Positions 25,067 to 33,331 of a stretch of DNA of 64,000 nt are shown in pieces. The stretch is from positions 62,001 to 126,000 of the forward strand of contig NZ_JACCCG010000001.1 in NCBI RefSeq assembly GCF_013410955.1, read 5' to 3'. The DNA is from Microbacterium sp. AK009. Lineage in GTDB: Bacteria > Actinomycetota > Actinomycetes > Actinomycetales > Microbacteriaceae. Numbering within the stretch: position 1 is the stretch's first letter; each line of letters opens with the position of its first letter. The position numbers were made by a program, and so were the translations under genes. A model generated the notes under the pieces. The model was not told the origin of the DNA and did not search any database. It saw only the letters and a list, made by a program, of their open reading frames with translations.

Positions 25067-25680
25067 TCGAGCACCGCCGTCGTCCGCGCCCCGAGTCCGA
25101 TCCCGCGGGCCTCCCTCAGCTGCTCGGCCGTGTCGACGTCTCGCCGGAGCGTCGAGTCGCGCGGCACCTCGAGCACCTCGCACCCGAGCGCGCGATGCGC
25201 GGCGAACGATCCCTCGCCGAAGGCCGACCTCCACGCCACACCGGCCCGCGCCGTCACGAGCGTCGACCCGGTCCCCTCCGCGTCGGCGACGACCCCGCGT
25301 TCCACCTGAGACGCCGCCCGCAGCGCGACGGCCAGATCGTCACCCCGCAGCGCGGGCACGTCACCGAGGAGGGCGGCCCGCGGCATCCGATCCCCTGCTG
25401 CATCTATGCCGGCGGCGATCGCGGCGTTCAGCCCGCGTGCCTCGCCCTCGGGGACGAACCGCAGACCGGGGATGTCGGCCGCGTGAAGCGGCAGCGTCGC
25501 CTCGTCGGTCACGACGATCACCTGCGAGACGAGGGGGCAGGATGCCGCGGCGGCGACGGTGTCGAGAGCGATCGCCCGCGCGAGCGCGACACGGTGGACC
25601 CCGTCGACGGACAGCCGCGACTTCCCGCGGGTGGTCGCCTTCACCGGGACGACGACCACCCAGGAGGACGGGTCAGGCAT
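25063..25680 (-). CDS. cofC: 2-phospho-L-lactate/phosphoenolpyruvate guanylyltransferase CofC (FbiD)
   Basis: 205 residues, ATG start overlapping fgd by 8 bases. VVPVKATTRGKSRLS (~10-24) is the nucleotidyltransferase P-V-K...K-S-R-L signature, followed by VIVVTDE, GLNAAIAAG and LLGDVPAL. The enzyme couples GTP to 2-phospholactate or phosphoenolpyruvate to make the side-chain donor of coenzyme F420. The next enzyme (CofD/FbiA) and the glutamate ligase (FbiB) are not in this window. It is operonic with fbiC and fgd. Confidence 0.92.
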   Translation of the reverse strand: MPDPSSWVVVVPVKATTRGKSRLSVDGVHRVALARAIALDTVAAAASCPLVSQVIVVTDEATLPLHAADIPGLRFVPEGEARGLNAAIAAGIDAAGDRMPRAALLGDVPALRGDDLAVALRAASQVERGVVADAEGTGSTLVTARAGVAWRSAFGEGSFAAHRALGCEVLEVPRDSTLRRDVDTAEQLREARGIGLGARTTAVLE

Positions 25681-26689
25681 CGGCGAAGCGTGCCCGCAGC
25701 CGGGGCAGGATCTTCTCGCCGTACGTCCGGAGGAACTCGGCCTGGTCGTGACCGGGGTCGTGGAAGACGAGGTGGCGGAACCCGAGGTCGACGTAGCGGG
25801 CGATCCGCTCGACGTGCTCCTCGGGGTCGGTCGAGACGATGAACCGCGACGCGGCCCGCTCGATCGGCAGCTCGGCGGCCCGGCGCTGCATCTCGATCGG
25901 GTCGTGGATGTCGCGCTTCTCCTCGGGCGAGAGCGCCAGCGGCGCCCAGAAGCGCGTCTTCTCCAACGCCGTCGCGTGGTCGGGGTGGAACGAAACCTTC
26001 ACCTCCATGAGGGTGTCGATCGCGTCTTCCGGGCGCCCGGCCTTGCCGAGCCCCTCCTGCAGCGCCGGCAGCAGCGTGTCGGTGTAGAGCGACGGATCCT
26101 TGCCGCTGGTGGTGATGTAGCCGTCGGCGATCCGGCCGGCAAGCCGTGTTGCCGCCGGGCCCGACGCGCCGATGTAGATCGGCACCTTCTGATCGGGCCG
26201 GTCGTAGACCGTCGCGCCGTCGACCGAGTAGTAGGTGCCGTCGAAGGTCACCCGCTCGGCCTCCCAGAGCTTGTCGATGAGCTGGATCGATTCCTTCAGG
26301 CGCTGGAACCGCTCGGGCGGGTCGGGCCACTCGAGGCCCAGCGTCACCTCGTTGAGGGCCTCGCCCGTTCCGACACCGAGGATGACCCGGCCCGGGAACA
26401 TCACCCCGAGGGTCGCGAAGGCCTGTGCGATCACCGCCGGGTGGTAGCGGAAGGTGGGGGTGAGCACCGAGGTGCCCATGACGATGGTCGACGTGCGGGC
26501 ACCGATTGCGCCGAGAACCGGGATGGCAGCCGGGGCGTGCCCGCCCTCGTGCATCCACGGCTGGAAGTGATCGGACAGGAACACCGAGTCGAACCCCATC
26601 TCCTCGGCGAGGACGGCGAAGTCGGTGAGCTCGGTCGGACCGAACTGCTCCGCCGACGCCTTGTATCCGAACCTCAGCGGTACGGTCAT
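25673..26689 (-). CDS. fgd: F420-dependent glucose-6-phosphate dehydrogenase
   Basis: 338 residues, ATG at 26689 with AGGAAGGG about 6 bases upstream, overlapping the monooxygenase stop as ATGA. It reduces F420 with glucose 6-phosphate. The active-site elements of mycobacterial FGD1 are conserved: D40-H41 and W45 in SDHFQPW, and E110 in GVGTGE. The phosphate-binding K197 (TTSGK), K258 (SPEEKRDIHDP) and R282 (SRFIVSTDP) are also present. Length matches (336-338). It is the best evidence that the cell uses F420, and it supplies reduced cofactor to luciferase-like enzymes such as the one at 49218. Confidence 0.95.
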   Translation of the reverse strand: MTVPLRFGYKASAEQFGPTELTDFAVLAEEMGFDSVFLSDHFQPWMHEGGHAPAAIPVLGAIGARTSTIVMGTSVLTPTFRYHPAVIAQAFATLGVMFPGRVILGVGTGEALNEVTLGLEWPDPPERFQRLKESIQLIDKLWEAERVTFDGTYYSVDGATVYDRPDQKVPIYIGASGPAATRLAGRIADGYITTSGKDPSLYTDTLLPALQEGLGKAGRPEDAIDTLMEVKVSFHPDHATALEKTRFWAPLALSPEEKRDIHDPIEMQRRAAELPIERAASRFIVSTDPEEHVERIARYVDLGFRHLVFHDPGHDQAEFLRTYGEKILPRLRARFADA

Positions 26690-28200
26690 GTCTGTTCCCT
26701 TCCTCGTGCTCCCACCGGGGTCCCGGTGAACTCCGTTCCATCCGTCTGCGACAGCCGCCGCCTGAAGGCGTCGACCGTTCCCGGCCAGAGGAGCGTCAGC
26801 CGCCCCGACCGGTCGTCCACGTACCAGTTGCGGCATCCGCCCGAGAGCCAGGGGGTGGATGCCGCGGCGGCGGCGATCTCGCCGACATACGCGCGCTCGG
26901 CGGCGGGATCAACCCGCAGCACGCCGTCCGAGGTGAGACCTCGGCGCTCGAGCGCCGAGACGGCATACGCCGCCTGCTCCTCGATCATCAGCACGGCGGA
27001 GTTGTGACCGAGTGACGCGTTGGGCCCGTTCAGCACGAACAGGTTCGGAAAGCCGCTCACCACTGTCGAGGCGAACGCGCTCATTCCCTCCGACCAGTGC
27101 TCGGCGAGGGTGGTTCCCGATTCGCCGCGGACGAGCTCGGCGTACGGCTGGCGGGATGAAGCGAAACCGGTGGCGAGCACGACGGCGTCGACCTCGACCC
27201 GACGTCCGCTCGCAGCGACGAGGGTCATTCCGTCGGCCGCCGCGAGCGCGGAGGGCTCGAGGGTCACCGCATCGGAGGCGACGGCGGAATAGAAGTCGTC
27301 CGAGAGCAGCACGCGTTTGCAGCCGAACGCGTAGTCGGGTGTGAGGGCTCGGCGCAGCGCCGGATCGGCGACCTGGCGTCCGAGGTGCGCGAGCGCGATC
27401 GCGCGGGCGGATTCGGATGCCGCGGCATCGCCCGAGCGCGAGGCGAAGCGCTCCTCGCCCTCGCGGTAGAGATCGTCGCGCAGGCGCGCGAGCTCATCGG
27501 GGTGCGCGGCGAAGCGGGCGCGCTCGGCATCGGTGTATTCGCGGGCCTGGCGCGGCACGATCCACACCGGTGTCCGCTGGAAGAGCGTCACATGCGCGGC
27601 GGTGCGGGCGAGCTCGGGAACGAGCTGGACCGCGCTCGCCCCCGTGCCGACGACCGCGACGCGCCGGCCCGCGAGATCGGCGGTGTGATCCCATCGCGCG
27701 GAGTGGAACAGGGGGCCGGGGAAGGTCTGGAGCCCCGGCACCTCGGGGATGAGCGGTTCGGTCAGCCGGCCGCACGCCAGGACGAGGGCCTCGGCGGTGA
27801 TCTCGCCTGCCGGGGTGCGCACGCGCCACCGCGCTGTGACGTCGTCCCACTCGGCACCGAGCATCGGGGTGCGAAGCCGTATCCGGCTGCGGAGGCCCTC
27901 GCGGTCCGCGACGTCGTCGAGGTAGCGGCAGATCTCGTCGCCGCGCGCGAAGACGCCCGACCAGTCGGGGTTCGGGTGCGCGGCGAAGCCGTACAGGTGG
28001 CTCGGCACGTCGCACGCGACGCCCGGGTAGGTGTTGTCGCGCCAGGTTCCGCCGACCGCGTCGGCCCGCTCGAGGATGACGACGTCGTCGTGTCCGGCGC
28101 GGCGGAGGGCCATCGCCATACCGAGACCGGCGAACCCGGCGCCGACGATGACGACGTCGGCGCTCCGCGGCAGCGGAGGTGGAACGGGGGCGTGGCTCAC
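26686..28200 (-). CDS. Flavin-containing monooxygenase, Baeyer-Villiger type
   Basis: 504 residues, GTG at 28200 overlapping the fbiC stop as GTGA. FAD site GAGFAG (20-25), then GGTWRDNTYPGVACDVPSHLY. The Baeyer-Villiger fingerprint F-x-G-x-x-x-H-x-x-x-W-D is complete at 160-171, and the NADPH site GTGASA is at 185-190. The family inserts oxygen into ketones or oxidises heteroatoms. It sits between fbiC and fgd inside the F420 operon, an odd place for an NADPH/FAD enzyme. Any link to F420 (for example modifying a substrate of an F420 enzyme) is inference. Confidence 0.88.
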   Translation of the reverse strand: MSHAPVPPPLPRSADVVIVGAGFAGLGMAMALRRAGHDDVVILERADAVGGTWRDNTYPGVACDVPSHLYGFAAHPNPDWSGVFARGDEICRYLDDVADREGLRSRIRLRTPMLGAEWDDVTARWRVRTPAGEITAEALVLACGRLTEPLIPEVPGLQTFPGPLFHSARWDHTADLAGRRVAVVGTGASAVQLVPELARTAAHVTLFQRTPVWIVPRQAREYTDAERARFAAHPDELARLRDDLYREGEERFASRSGDAAASESARAIALAHLGRQVADPALRRALTPDYAFGCKRVLLSDDFYSAVASDAVTLEPSALAAADGMTLVAASGRRVEVDAVVLATGFASSRQPYAELVRGESGTTLAEHWSEGMSAFASTVVSGFPNLFVLNGPNASLGHNSAVLMIEEQAAYAVSALERRGLTSDGVLRVDPAAERAYVGEIAAAAASTPWLSGGCRNWYVDDRSGRLTLLWPGTVDAFRRRLSQTDGTEFTGTPVGARGREQT

Positions 28201-30611
28201 TCGACCGCCCCGGAACTGGAGGGAGGATGCGACACCGTGCGGTAGTCGGTCGTGCGCAGCCGGAACGGGCGGAACAGGCGTGCGGCGATCGCCGCGGCAT
28301 CGGCGACGGGCAGTTCCTGGCCGCACTCGATCCCCGCCTCGGGCTTGACCCGCCCGTCCAGGAGCGTCCCGCCGAGGTCGTCGCCGCCGGCCCCGAGGAG
28401 CACGGCGGCATCAGCGCGGCCGACCCGCGTCCACGGGATCTGGATGTGCGGGATGCTCCCCGACAGCAGCAGACGCGACACCGCGATCATCGCGCGGTGC
28501 TCGTCGATCGCGGCGCGTTCCGCGACGAGCGGCACACCGCCCGCGGGTCCTGGAAGGGGGATGGGGACGAACTCGGTGAAGCCGCCGCCACCGACCTCCT
28601 GCAGATGCCGGAGCCGCTGGAGGTGCGCGATCCGCTCGGCGGCGGTCTCGACGTGGCCGTAGAAGAGCACGGAGGTGGAGCGGAAGCCCGCGCGATGCGC
28701 GGCGGTGATGGCCTCCTCCCACCGTTCGATCTCGAGGTCGCCCGGTGCGACGGCGGCGCGGACGCGCTCGTTCAGCACCTTCACGCCCGTCCCGGGGACG
28801 GTGTCGACCCCCGCCTCGCGGAGGGCCTGCAGCGCGCCGGCGAGACCGAGGCCGCCGCGATCGGCGAGGTCCCAGACGTCCTGCGGGCGGTAGGCGTGCA
28901 GGTGCAGCGTCGGGGCCGCCGCGCGCGCTGCCCGCGCGATGGCGAGGTAGGCGCGCGGGTCCTCTTCGGCGGGGAGGTGCCCCTGGATGCACAGCTCCGT
29001 GGCGCCGAGCAGCGCCGCGTCGGCGGCGATCTCGGCGACGTCGTCGAGGTCGAACGTGTCGGGCCCCTCGGCTCCCGCGGCGCGGAAGCCCGTCGAGGTG
29101 AGGTTGCGGTTCACCACCAGGCTCACCGCCTCACCGACGGTGTACCGGCGCACATCGTCGGCCGTCGCCGTGAGTGCGTCGAGATCGGAGCCGGTCGCCG
29201 CCAGCAGGCGCTCCCACTCGGCGTCGTCGACGGCGAGGGGGTCGGCGGCGGCCCGCTCGAGCAGGACGCCCAGATCGCGGCCGCCGCCCGCAGGGGAGAG
29301 GCGCAGTTCGGTGCGGGGCGGGCGAGCGGATGCCGCGTGCGGCGACGTCTCGGGCTTGGCCAGGCCCGTCGCCGGGTCGGCGAGGAGCGCCACCGCATCG
29401 TGGAGGCCCGGGTCGATCCACTCCGTTCTGGCGGTGACGTACTCGGGCTGGGCGGTCAGGCGCTCGGCGAGGGTGAAGCCGAACTCGGCCGTGCGCGCGG
29501 CCAGCTCGTCGATCTGCGGCCACGGCCGCTCGGGGTTGACGTGGTCGGCGGTGAGCGGCGAGACCCCGCCCCAGTCGTCGGCGCCGGCGCGGACGAGGAG
29601 CTCGAGTTCGCGTGGGTCGGAGAGGTTCGGCGGCACCTGGACCCGGGCGCGGGGCCCCAGGACCAGCCTCGCCGTGGCGACCGCCGCGAGGTACTCGCGC
29701 ATCGTGGCGTCGGGGGCGCCCTGCATCGCCGTCCGGGGCTTGGCCCGGAAGTTCTGCACGATCACCTCCTGCACATGCCCGAGTCGCCGACCCCCGGGGC
29801 CGTCGACGCGATGCGCCTCGTCGGCCGCGCGGATCGCGACGAGCGACTCGGCGCGGTCGCGGATCGTCTCGCCGATCCCCACCAGGATCCCCGTCGTGAA
29901 CGGCACGCGTGCGCGACCGGCATCCTCGATCACCGCCAGGCGGACGGCGGGGTCCTTGTCGGGCGAGCCGTAGTGCACCTGGCCGGGCTCGGCGAAGAGC
30001 CGCCGCGAGGTCGTCTCGAGCATCATCCCCATCGAGGGGGCGGTGGGCCGCAGCTGTTCGAGCTCGCTCAGCGTCATCACGCCGGGGTTGAGGTGGGCGA
30101 GCATCCCCGTCTCGGCGGTGATGAGGCGGGCGATGTGGCCGACGTAGTCCAGCGTCGAGGCGAAGCCGTGGTTGTCGAGCCACGCGCGGGCCTCGGGCCA
30201 CCGATCCTCGGGGCGGTCGCCGAGGGTGAGGAGCGCCTCCTTGCAGCCCATCGCCTGACCCTGGCGCACGACGGCGAGCACCTGTTCGGGCGACATGAAG
30301 GCCGGCTTGTGCTTCTTCTTCAGCTGCAGCGGGGTGTCCACGAACACGCAGTAGTGGCAGCGGTCACGACACAGCGTCGTCAGCGGAACGAACACCTTCC
30401 GCGAATAGGTGAGGATCCGGCCGCGTCCGGCGGCGTCGAGACCGGCCGTCCGCACTGCGGCGGCGAGCTCCAGCATCCGCTCGAAATCCGCGCCGTCGGC
30501 CTGGAGCAGGATCTCGGCCTCGTCGACGTCCAGTCGCGCGCCGGACTCCGCTCGCGCGAGGACGTCGCGGGCGGAGAGTCGGGAGGTGCGGACCGGATCG
30601 AGCAGGGTCAC
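28197..30611 (-). CDS. fbiC: FbiC-type 5-deazaflavin (F0) synthase with degenerate CofH half
   Basis: 804 residues, GTG at 30611 (AAGACT then 6 bases upstream suggests a leaderless start; ATG 30674 is in frame but poorly conserved). FbiC joins CofG and CofH, two radical-SAM domains that make F0 from tyrosine and a ribityl-pyrimidine. The CofG half is intact, with C81-x3-C85-x2-C88. In the CofH half the sequence after NRN (501-503) reads LTSTGFRAAGAEGPD. The C-x3-C-x2-C motif is absent and about ten residues are missing relative to mycobacterial FbiC. No Cys codon occurs there in any frame. The rest of CofH (GATELCIQGH, GVDTVPGT, GGFTEFVPIP) is kept. F0 synthesis by this protein alone is therefore doubtful. 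Confidence 0.88.
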   Translation of the reverse strand: MTLLDPVRTSRLSARDVLARAESGARLDVDEAEILLQADGADFERMLELAAAVRTAGLDAAGRGRILTYSRKVFVPLTTLCRDRCHYCVFVDTPLQLKKKHKPAFMSPEQVLAVVRQGQAMGCKEALLTLGDRPEDRWPEARAWLDNHGFASTLDYVGHIARLITAETGMLAHLNPGVMTLSELEQLRPTAPSMGMMLETTSRRLFAEPGQVHYGSPDKDPAVRLAVIEDAGRARVPFTTGILVGIGETIRDRAESLVAIRAADEAHRVDGPGGRRLGHVQEVIVQNFRAKPRTAMQGAPDATMREYLAAVATARLVLGPRARVQVPPNLSDPRELELLVRAGADDWGGVSPLTADHVNPERPWPQIDELAARTAEFGFTLAERLTAQPEYVTARTEWIDPGLHDAVALLADPATGLAKPETSPHAASARPPRTELRLSPAGGGRDLGVLLERAAADPLAVDDAEWERLLAATGSDLDALTATADDVRRYTVGEAVSLVVNRNLTSTGFRAAGAEGPDTFDLDDVAEIAADAALLGATELCIQGHLPAEEDPRAYLAIARAARAAAPTLHLHAYRPQDVWDLADRGGLGLAGALQALREAGVDTVPGTGVKVLNERVRAAVAPGDLEIERWEEAITAAHRAGFRSTSVLFYGHVETAAERIAHLQRLRHLQEVGGGGFTEFVPIPLPGPAGGVPLVAERAAIDEHRAMIAVSRLLLSGSIPHIQIPWTRVGRADAAVLLGAGGDDLGGTLLDGRVKPEAGIECGQELPVADAAAIAARLFRPFRLRTTDYRTVSHPPSSSGAVE

Positions 30612-30716
30612 CTTCCCAGTCTTGCACCGTCGCCCGACAGCCGGGCGCGGCGATCGTTGCGGCTCCGTGAGCAAAAGCGTTCTCGAGCGCCCGCCGGGCG
30701 CTGGCAGACTAGTCGC
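30612..30716. promoter_or_regulatory. Divergent promoter region of the F420 operon and the gene at 30717
   Basis: Two leaderless-type arrangements face away from each other. On minus, AAGACT is followed by GGGAAG and the fbiC GTG (30611). On plus, CAGACT is followed by AGTCGC and the ATG at 30717. Both deviate from TANNNT only at the first base. No clear operator dyad is seen. Confidence 0.35.
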
Positions 30717-31208
30717 ATGGTGACCCTGCTGCTCGACTCGACGCGGCTCGAGGTCGCGCTGTCGGTCACCGAGCGCGCGCTGTCATTCCGGAAGGGGAAT
30801 GTGCTGATCGAGCGGTCGGCGATCACCAAGGTGCAGTTGACGGATGACCCGTGGACCTGGCTCCGCGGCGCCGCGAGCCCCGGCACGTTCGTGCCCGGGA
30901 TGGTCGCGATGGGGACCTTTAAGATCGCCGACGGTGCCGATTTCGCGATCGTCCGGCGGCGACGTCCCGGTGTCGTCATCGACCTCGACGGGCACCCCGA
31001 GTACGCGCGCGTGATCCTCACCACGCGCCACGGCGTCGCCCTCGCCCAGGCCCTGCGCCTCGACACCGACGCGACCCCCACCGACGTGGTCGACATCATC
31101 GCCGCGACCGGCCCCATCGAGACCGTGGCACCGAAGCCCAAGCCGCGTCGTCGTCCGTCACCGGCACCCGCGCCGTCACCCACTCCATCACCGGCTCCCG
31201 CGCCCTGA
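30717..31208 (+). CDS. Conserved hypothetical protein with proline-rich tail
   Basis: 163 residues, ATG at 30717 (GTG at 30720 is possible). Residues 1-130 form an alternating beta pattern: LLLDSTRLEVALSVTERALSF, then DDPWTWLRGAASPGTFVPG and GVVIDLDGHPEYARVILTTRHG. This is reminiscent of a PH-like fold, but I do not recognise a named family. The last ~30 residues are Pro/Ala/Ser repeats (SPAPAPSPTPSPAPAP), probably disordered. No signal peptide or membrane segment. It is divergent from fbiC and convergent with the ABC-2 genes, 18 bases away. Confidence 0.7.
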   Translation: MVTLLLDSTRLEVALSVTERALSFRKGNVLIERSAITKVQLTDDPWTWLRGAASPGTFVPGMVAMGTFKIADGADFAIVRRRRPGVVIDLDGHPEYARVILTTRHGVALAQALRLDTDATPTDVVDIIAATGPIETVAPKPKPRRRPSPAPAPSPTPSPAPAP

Positions 31209-31226
31209 CGGCAGCCGGTCCCCGAC

Positions 31227-32048
31227 TCAGGTGACGTCGCGTCGCCAGCTGACCACGTGCCCGAGCACGACGAGCACCGCCGCGTAGGCGACGAGCACGA
31301 GACCGCCCGCCCACCATGCCAGGGGCTCGGGTCCGCCCGCGCCGGAAGCAGCTGTCAGGATGCTCTCTCCCACAAGCGCATCGCTGGCGGCGCCGGGGAG
31401 GAAGCGCAGCACGTCGCCGAGGCCCTCGACGAAGGATGCCGCCAGGCGGGCGATCGGCTCGAGGAACAGCGTGAAGACGAGGACGCCGACGATCGCGCCG
31501 ACCTGGTTGCGGATGAGGGCGCCCACGCCGATGCCGATCCACACCCACAGCACGAAGGCGATGAGCATGCGGCCGAGAAGCGCCCAGGTGTCGCCCGAGG
31601 TGAGGTCGGTGTCCAGGCCGTAGCCGGCGAGGAACGCCGCCGACGGCCCCACGGCGGCGATGACGCCCAGCACGCCGAAGAGCAGACCGACGAAGAGCCC
31701 CACGACGAGCTTCGCTGCGAGCACGAGTCCGCGGCGCGGGGTGGCGAGGAAGGTCGAGGTGAGCGTCTTGTGGCGGAACTCACCCGTCACCATGAGCGTG
31801 CCGATGAGGAGGGGGAAGACGTAGCCGACCGCGGTGGCGGTGCTGTACAGCAGTGCCGGAATCCCCTCGGGTGGGACCGGCGGGGCCCCCTCGCCGCCGA
31901 TCGACCCGGTCGATGCGGCCGCGAAGACGAAGGCGAGCACGGCGGCGTTGAATCCGATGTACCCCACGAGCGCAATCGCGAGCACCCACCAGATCGACGT
32001 GGTGAACAGCTTCGTGCTCTCGGAGCGGCTGGCGGCGATGAGGCTCAT
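31227..32048 (-). CDS. ABC-2 type transporter permease
   Basis: 273 residues, ATG overlapping the ATPase stop as ATGA. Six hydrophobic segments are visible, starting with IWWVLAIALVGYIGF (~19-45), then YVFPLLIGTLMVTGEFRHKTLTSTFLATP, the classical ABC-2 permease loop. The last helix is WAGGLVLVAYAAVLVVLGHVV. It forms an exporter with the adjacent ATPase. Substrate unknown; such pairs often export peptides or lipids or give antibiotic resistance. Confidence 0.88.
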   Translation of the reverse strand: MSLIAASRSESTKLFTTSIWWVLAIALVGYIGFNAAVLAFVFAAASTGSIGGEGAPPVPPEGIPALLYSTATAVGYVFPLLIGTLMVTGEFRHKTLTSTFLATPRRGLVLAAKLVVGLFVGLLFGVLGVIAAVGPSAAFLAGYGLDTDLTSGDTWALLGRMLIAFVLWVWIGIGVGALIRNQVGAIVGVLVFTLFLEPIARLAASFVEGLGDVLRFLPGAASDALVGESILTAASGAGGPEPLAWWAGGLVLVAYAAVLVVLGHVVSWRRDVT

Positions 32049-33238
32049 CGTGCTCCTCCCCTGTCGGTCGTCGGGTCGGCGCCCGGGTCGTCGCCTCCAG
32101 GGCGGATCACATCGATCACCCCGGTGCTCGCGACCGAGAACGAGCGGTCGGCGGCGGGAGCAGGGTCCGGCGCACCTTCCGGCGCTGCCTCTGAGGCGTC
32201 GTCGTGCGCATCGGGTGCTGCGTCAGGGGCTGGGTCGGGGGCTGCGTCGGGCGCGGAGACGGGCTCGACCGCGGTGCCGGCCTGCGGTTCGGGTTCTGGT
32301 TCGGGTTCCGGTGCATCCGGCAGCCCCGCGGCGCTCGGGTGGGTGCGGACGCCGTTGACCAGTTCAAGGAACACCTCCTCGAACGCAGGCCCCTTCCGCT
32401 GCAGCGACGACAGGGCAACTCCCGCCTCGGCGGCGACCCGCCCGATCTCCTCCGTGGTGTGCCCGCGGACGGTGAGGCCGGTGCGCAGCACCTCGCCCTC
32501 GATGCCGGCCGCCGCCATTGCGGCGACGAGCGCCGCGCGGTCGGGCGCGTCGACGACGGTGGCGAATTCCGCCGGATCGGCGAGGTCGGCGATCTCGCCC
32601 TGGAAGACCAGGCGCCCGCGCGAGATGATCAGCAGCGCGTCGACGGTCTGAGCCACCTCGGCGAGGAGGTGCGACGAGACGAACACGGTCCGGCCCTCGG
32701 TCGCCAGCTGGCGCAGGAACCCCCGCATCCACTTGATGCCCTCGGGGTCGAGGCCGTTGGACGGTTCGTCGAGGACGAGCACCCCCGGGTCGCCGAGCAG
32801 AGCGTAGGCGAGCCCCAGCCGCTGGCGCATGCCGAGGGAGAACCCGCCGATGCGTCGGCCCGCGACATCCGCCAGTCCCACCAGGCCCAGGACCTCGTCC
32901 ACCCGTGACTCGGGGAGCGAGGCCGCCTGCGCGTACACCTTCAGATGGTTCGCGGCGCTGCGCCCCGGGTGGTAGCTGGAGGCTTCGAGCACCGCGCCGA
33001 CGGTCTGCAGCGGGTGGCGCAGCTGCGCGTAGCGCTCGCCGCCGATGAGCGCGGCGCCGGCATCAGGGCGCACGAGGCCCAGCAGCATCCGCAGCGTCGT
33101 GGTCTTTCCGGCCCCGTTCGGGCCGAGGAACCCGGTGACCACTCCGGGCTCGACCCGCGCGGTGAACCCGTCGACTGCCGCGACGGCACCGAACCTCTTG
33201 GTCACCCCGGAGAAGTCCAGCACGTGTCCATCGGGCAT
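32045..33238 (-). CDS. ABC transporter ATP-binding protein with long acidic Pro/Ala tail
   Basis: 397 residues, ATG at 33238 with GAGGGGAC upstream. Walker A GPNGAGKTT, FSLGMRQRLGLAYALLGDP (degenerate signature), Walker B VLVLDEPSNGLDPEG and H-loop SSHLLAEV are intact, as in BcrA/CcmA-type exporters. After about residue 300 comes a tail of ~95 residues dominated by Pro, Ala, Asp and Glu (EPEPEPEPQ, APDAAPDPAPDAAPD). This is absent from typical members and probably disordered. It is co-translated with the permease. Confidence 0.9.
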   Translation of the reverse strand: MPDGHVLDFSGVTKRFGAVAAVDGFTARVEPGVVTGFLGPNGAGKTTTLRMLLGLVRPDAGAALIGGERYAQLRHPLQTVGAVLEASSYHPGRSAANHLKVYAQAASLPESRVDEVLGLVGLADVAGRRIGGFSLGMRQRLGLAYALLGDPGVLVLDEPSNGLDPEGIKWMRGFLRQLATEGRTVFVSSHLLAEVAQTVDALLIISRGRLVFQGEIADLADPAEFATVVDAPDRAALVAAMAAAGIEGEVLRTGLTVRGHTTEEIGRVAAEAGVALSSLQRKGPAFEEVFLELVNGVRTHPSAAGLPDAPEPEPEPEPQAGTAVEPVSAPDAAPDPAPDAAPDAHDDASEAAPEGAPDPAPAADRSFSVASTGVIDVIRPGGDDPGADPTTDRGGAR

Positions 33239-33319
33239 GCCGAAGTCCCCTCGTCGTGGAAGCTGTTCGCCTCCATCTTGGCCGATCACCCCTTCCCGGG
33301 CGAAAAGGCCCGCTGCCGG

Positions 33320-33331
33320 TAACGTGGCACT
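33320..33331 (+). promoter_or_regulatory. Leaderless-type -10 box of the 33332 gene
   Basis: TAACGT at 33320-33325 followed by GGCACT and GTG at 33332; no ribosome site. Confidence 0.5.

Noticed and set aside
29058..29111. Frameshift or assembly error as the reason for missing CofH cysteines
   Set aside because: The reading frame is continuous, conserved blocks resume in the same frame, and no frame in this stretch encodes the cysteines. An in-frame deletion or replacement fits better, though only resequencing can exclude an error.
28179..30716. Upstream extension of the 30717 gene in the same open frame
   Set aside because: The extension runs antisense through fbiC and is compositionally a shadow. 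Only the part from 30717 is protein-like.
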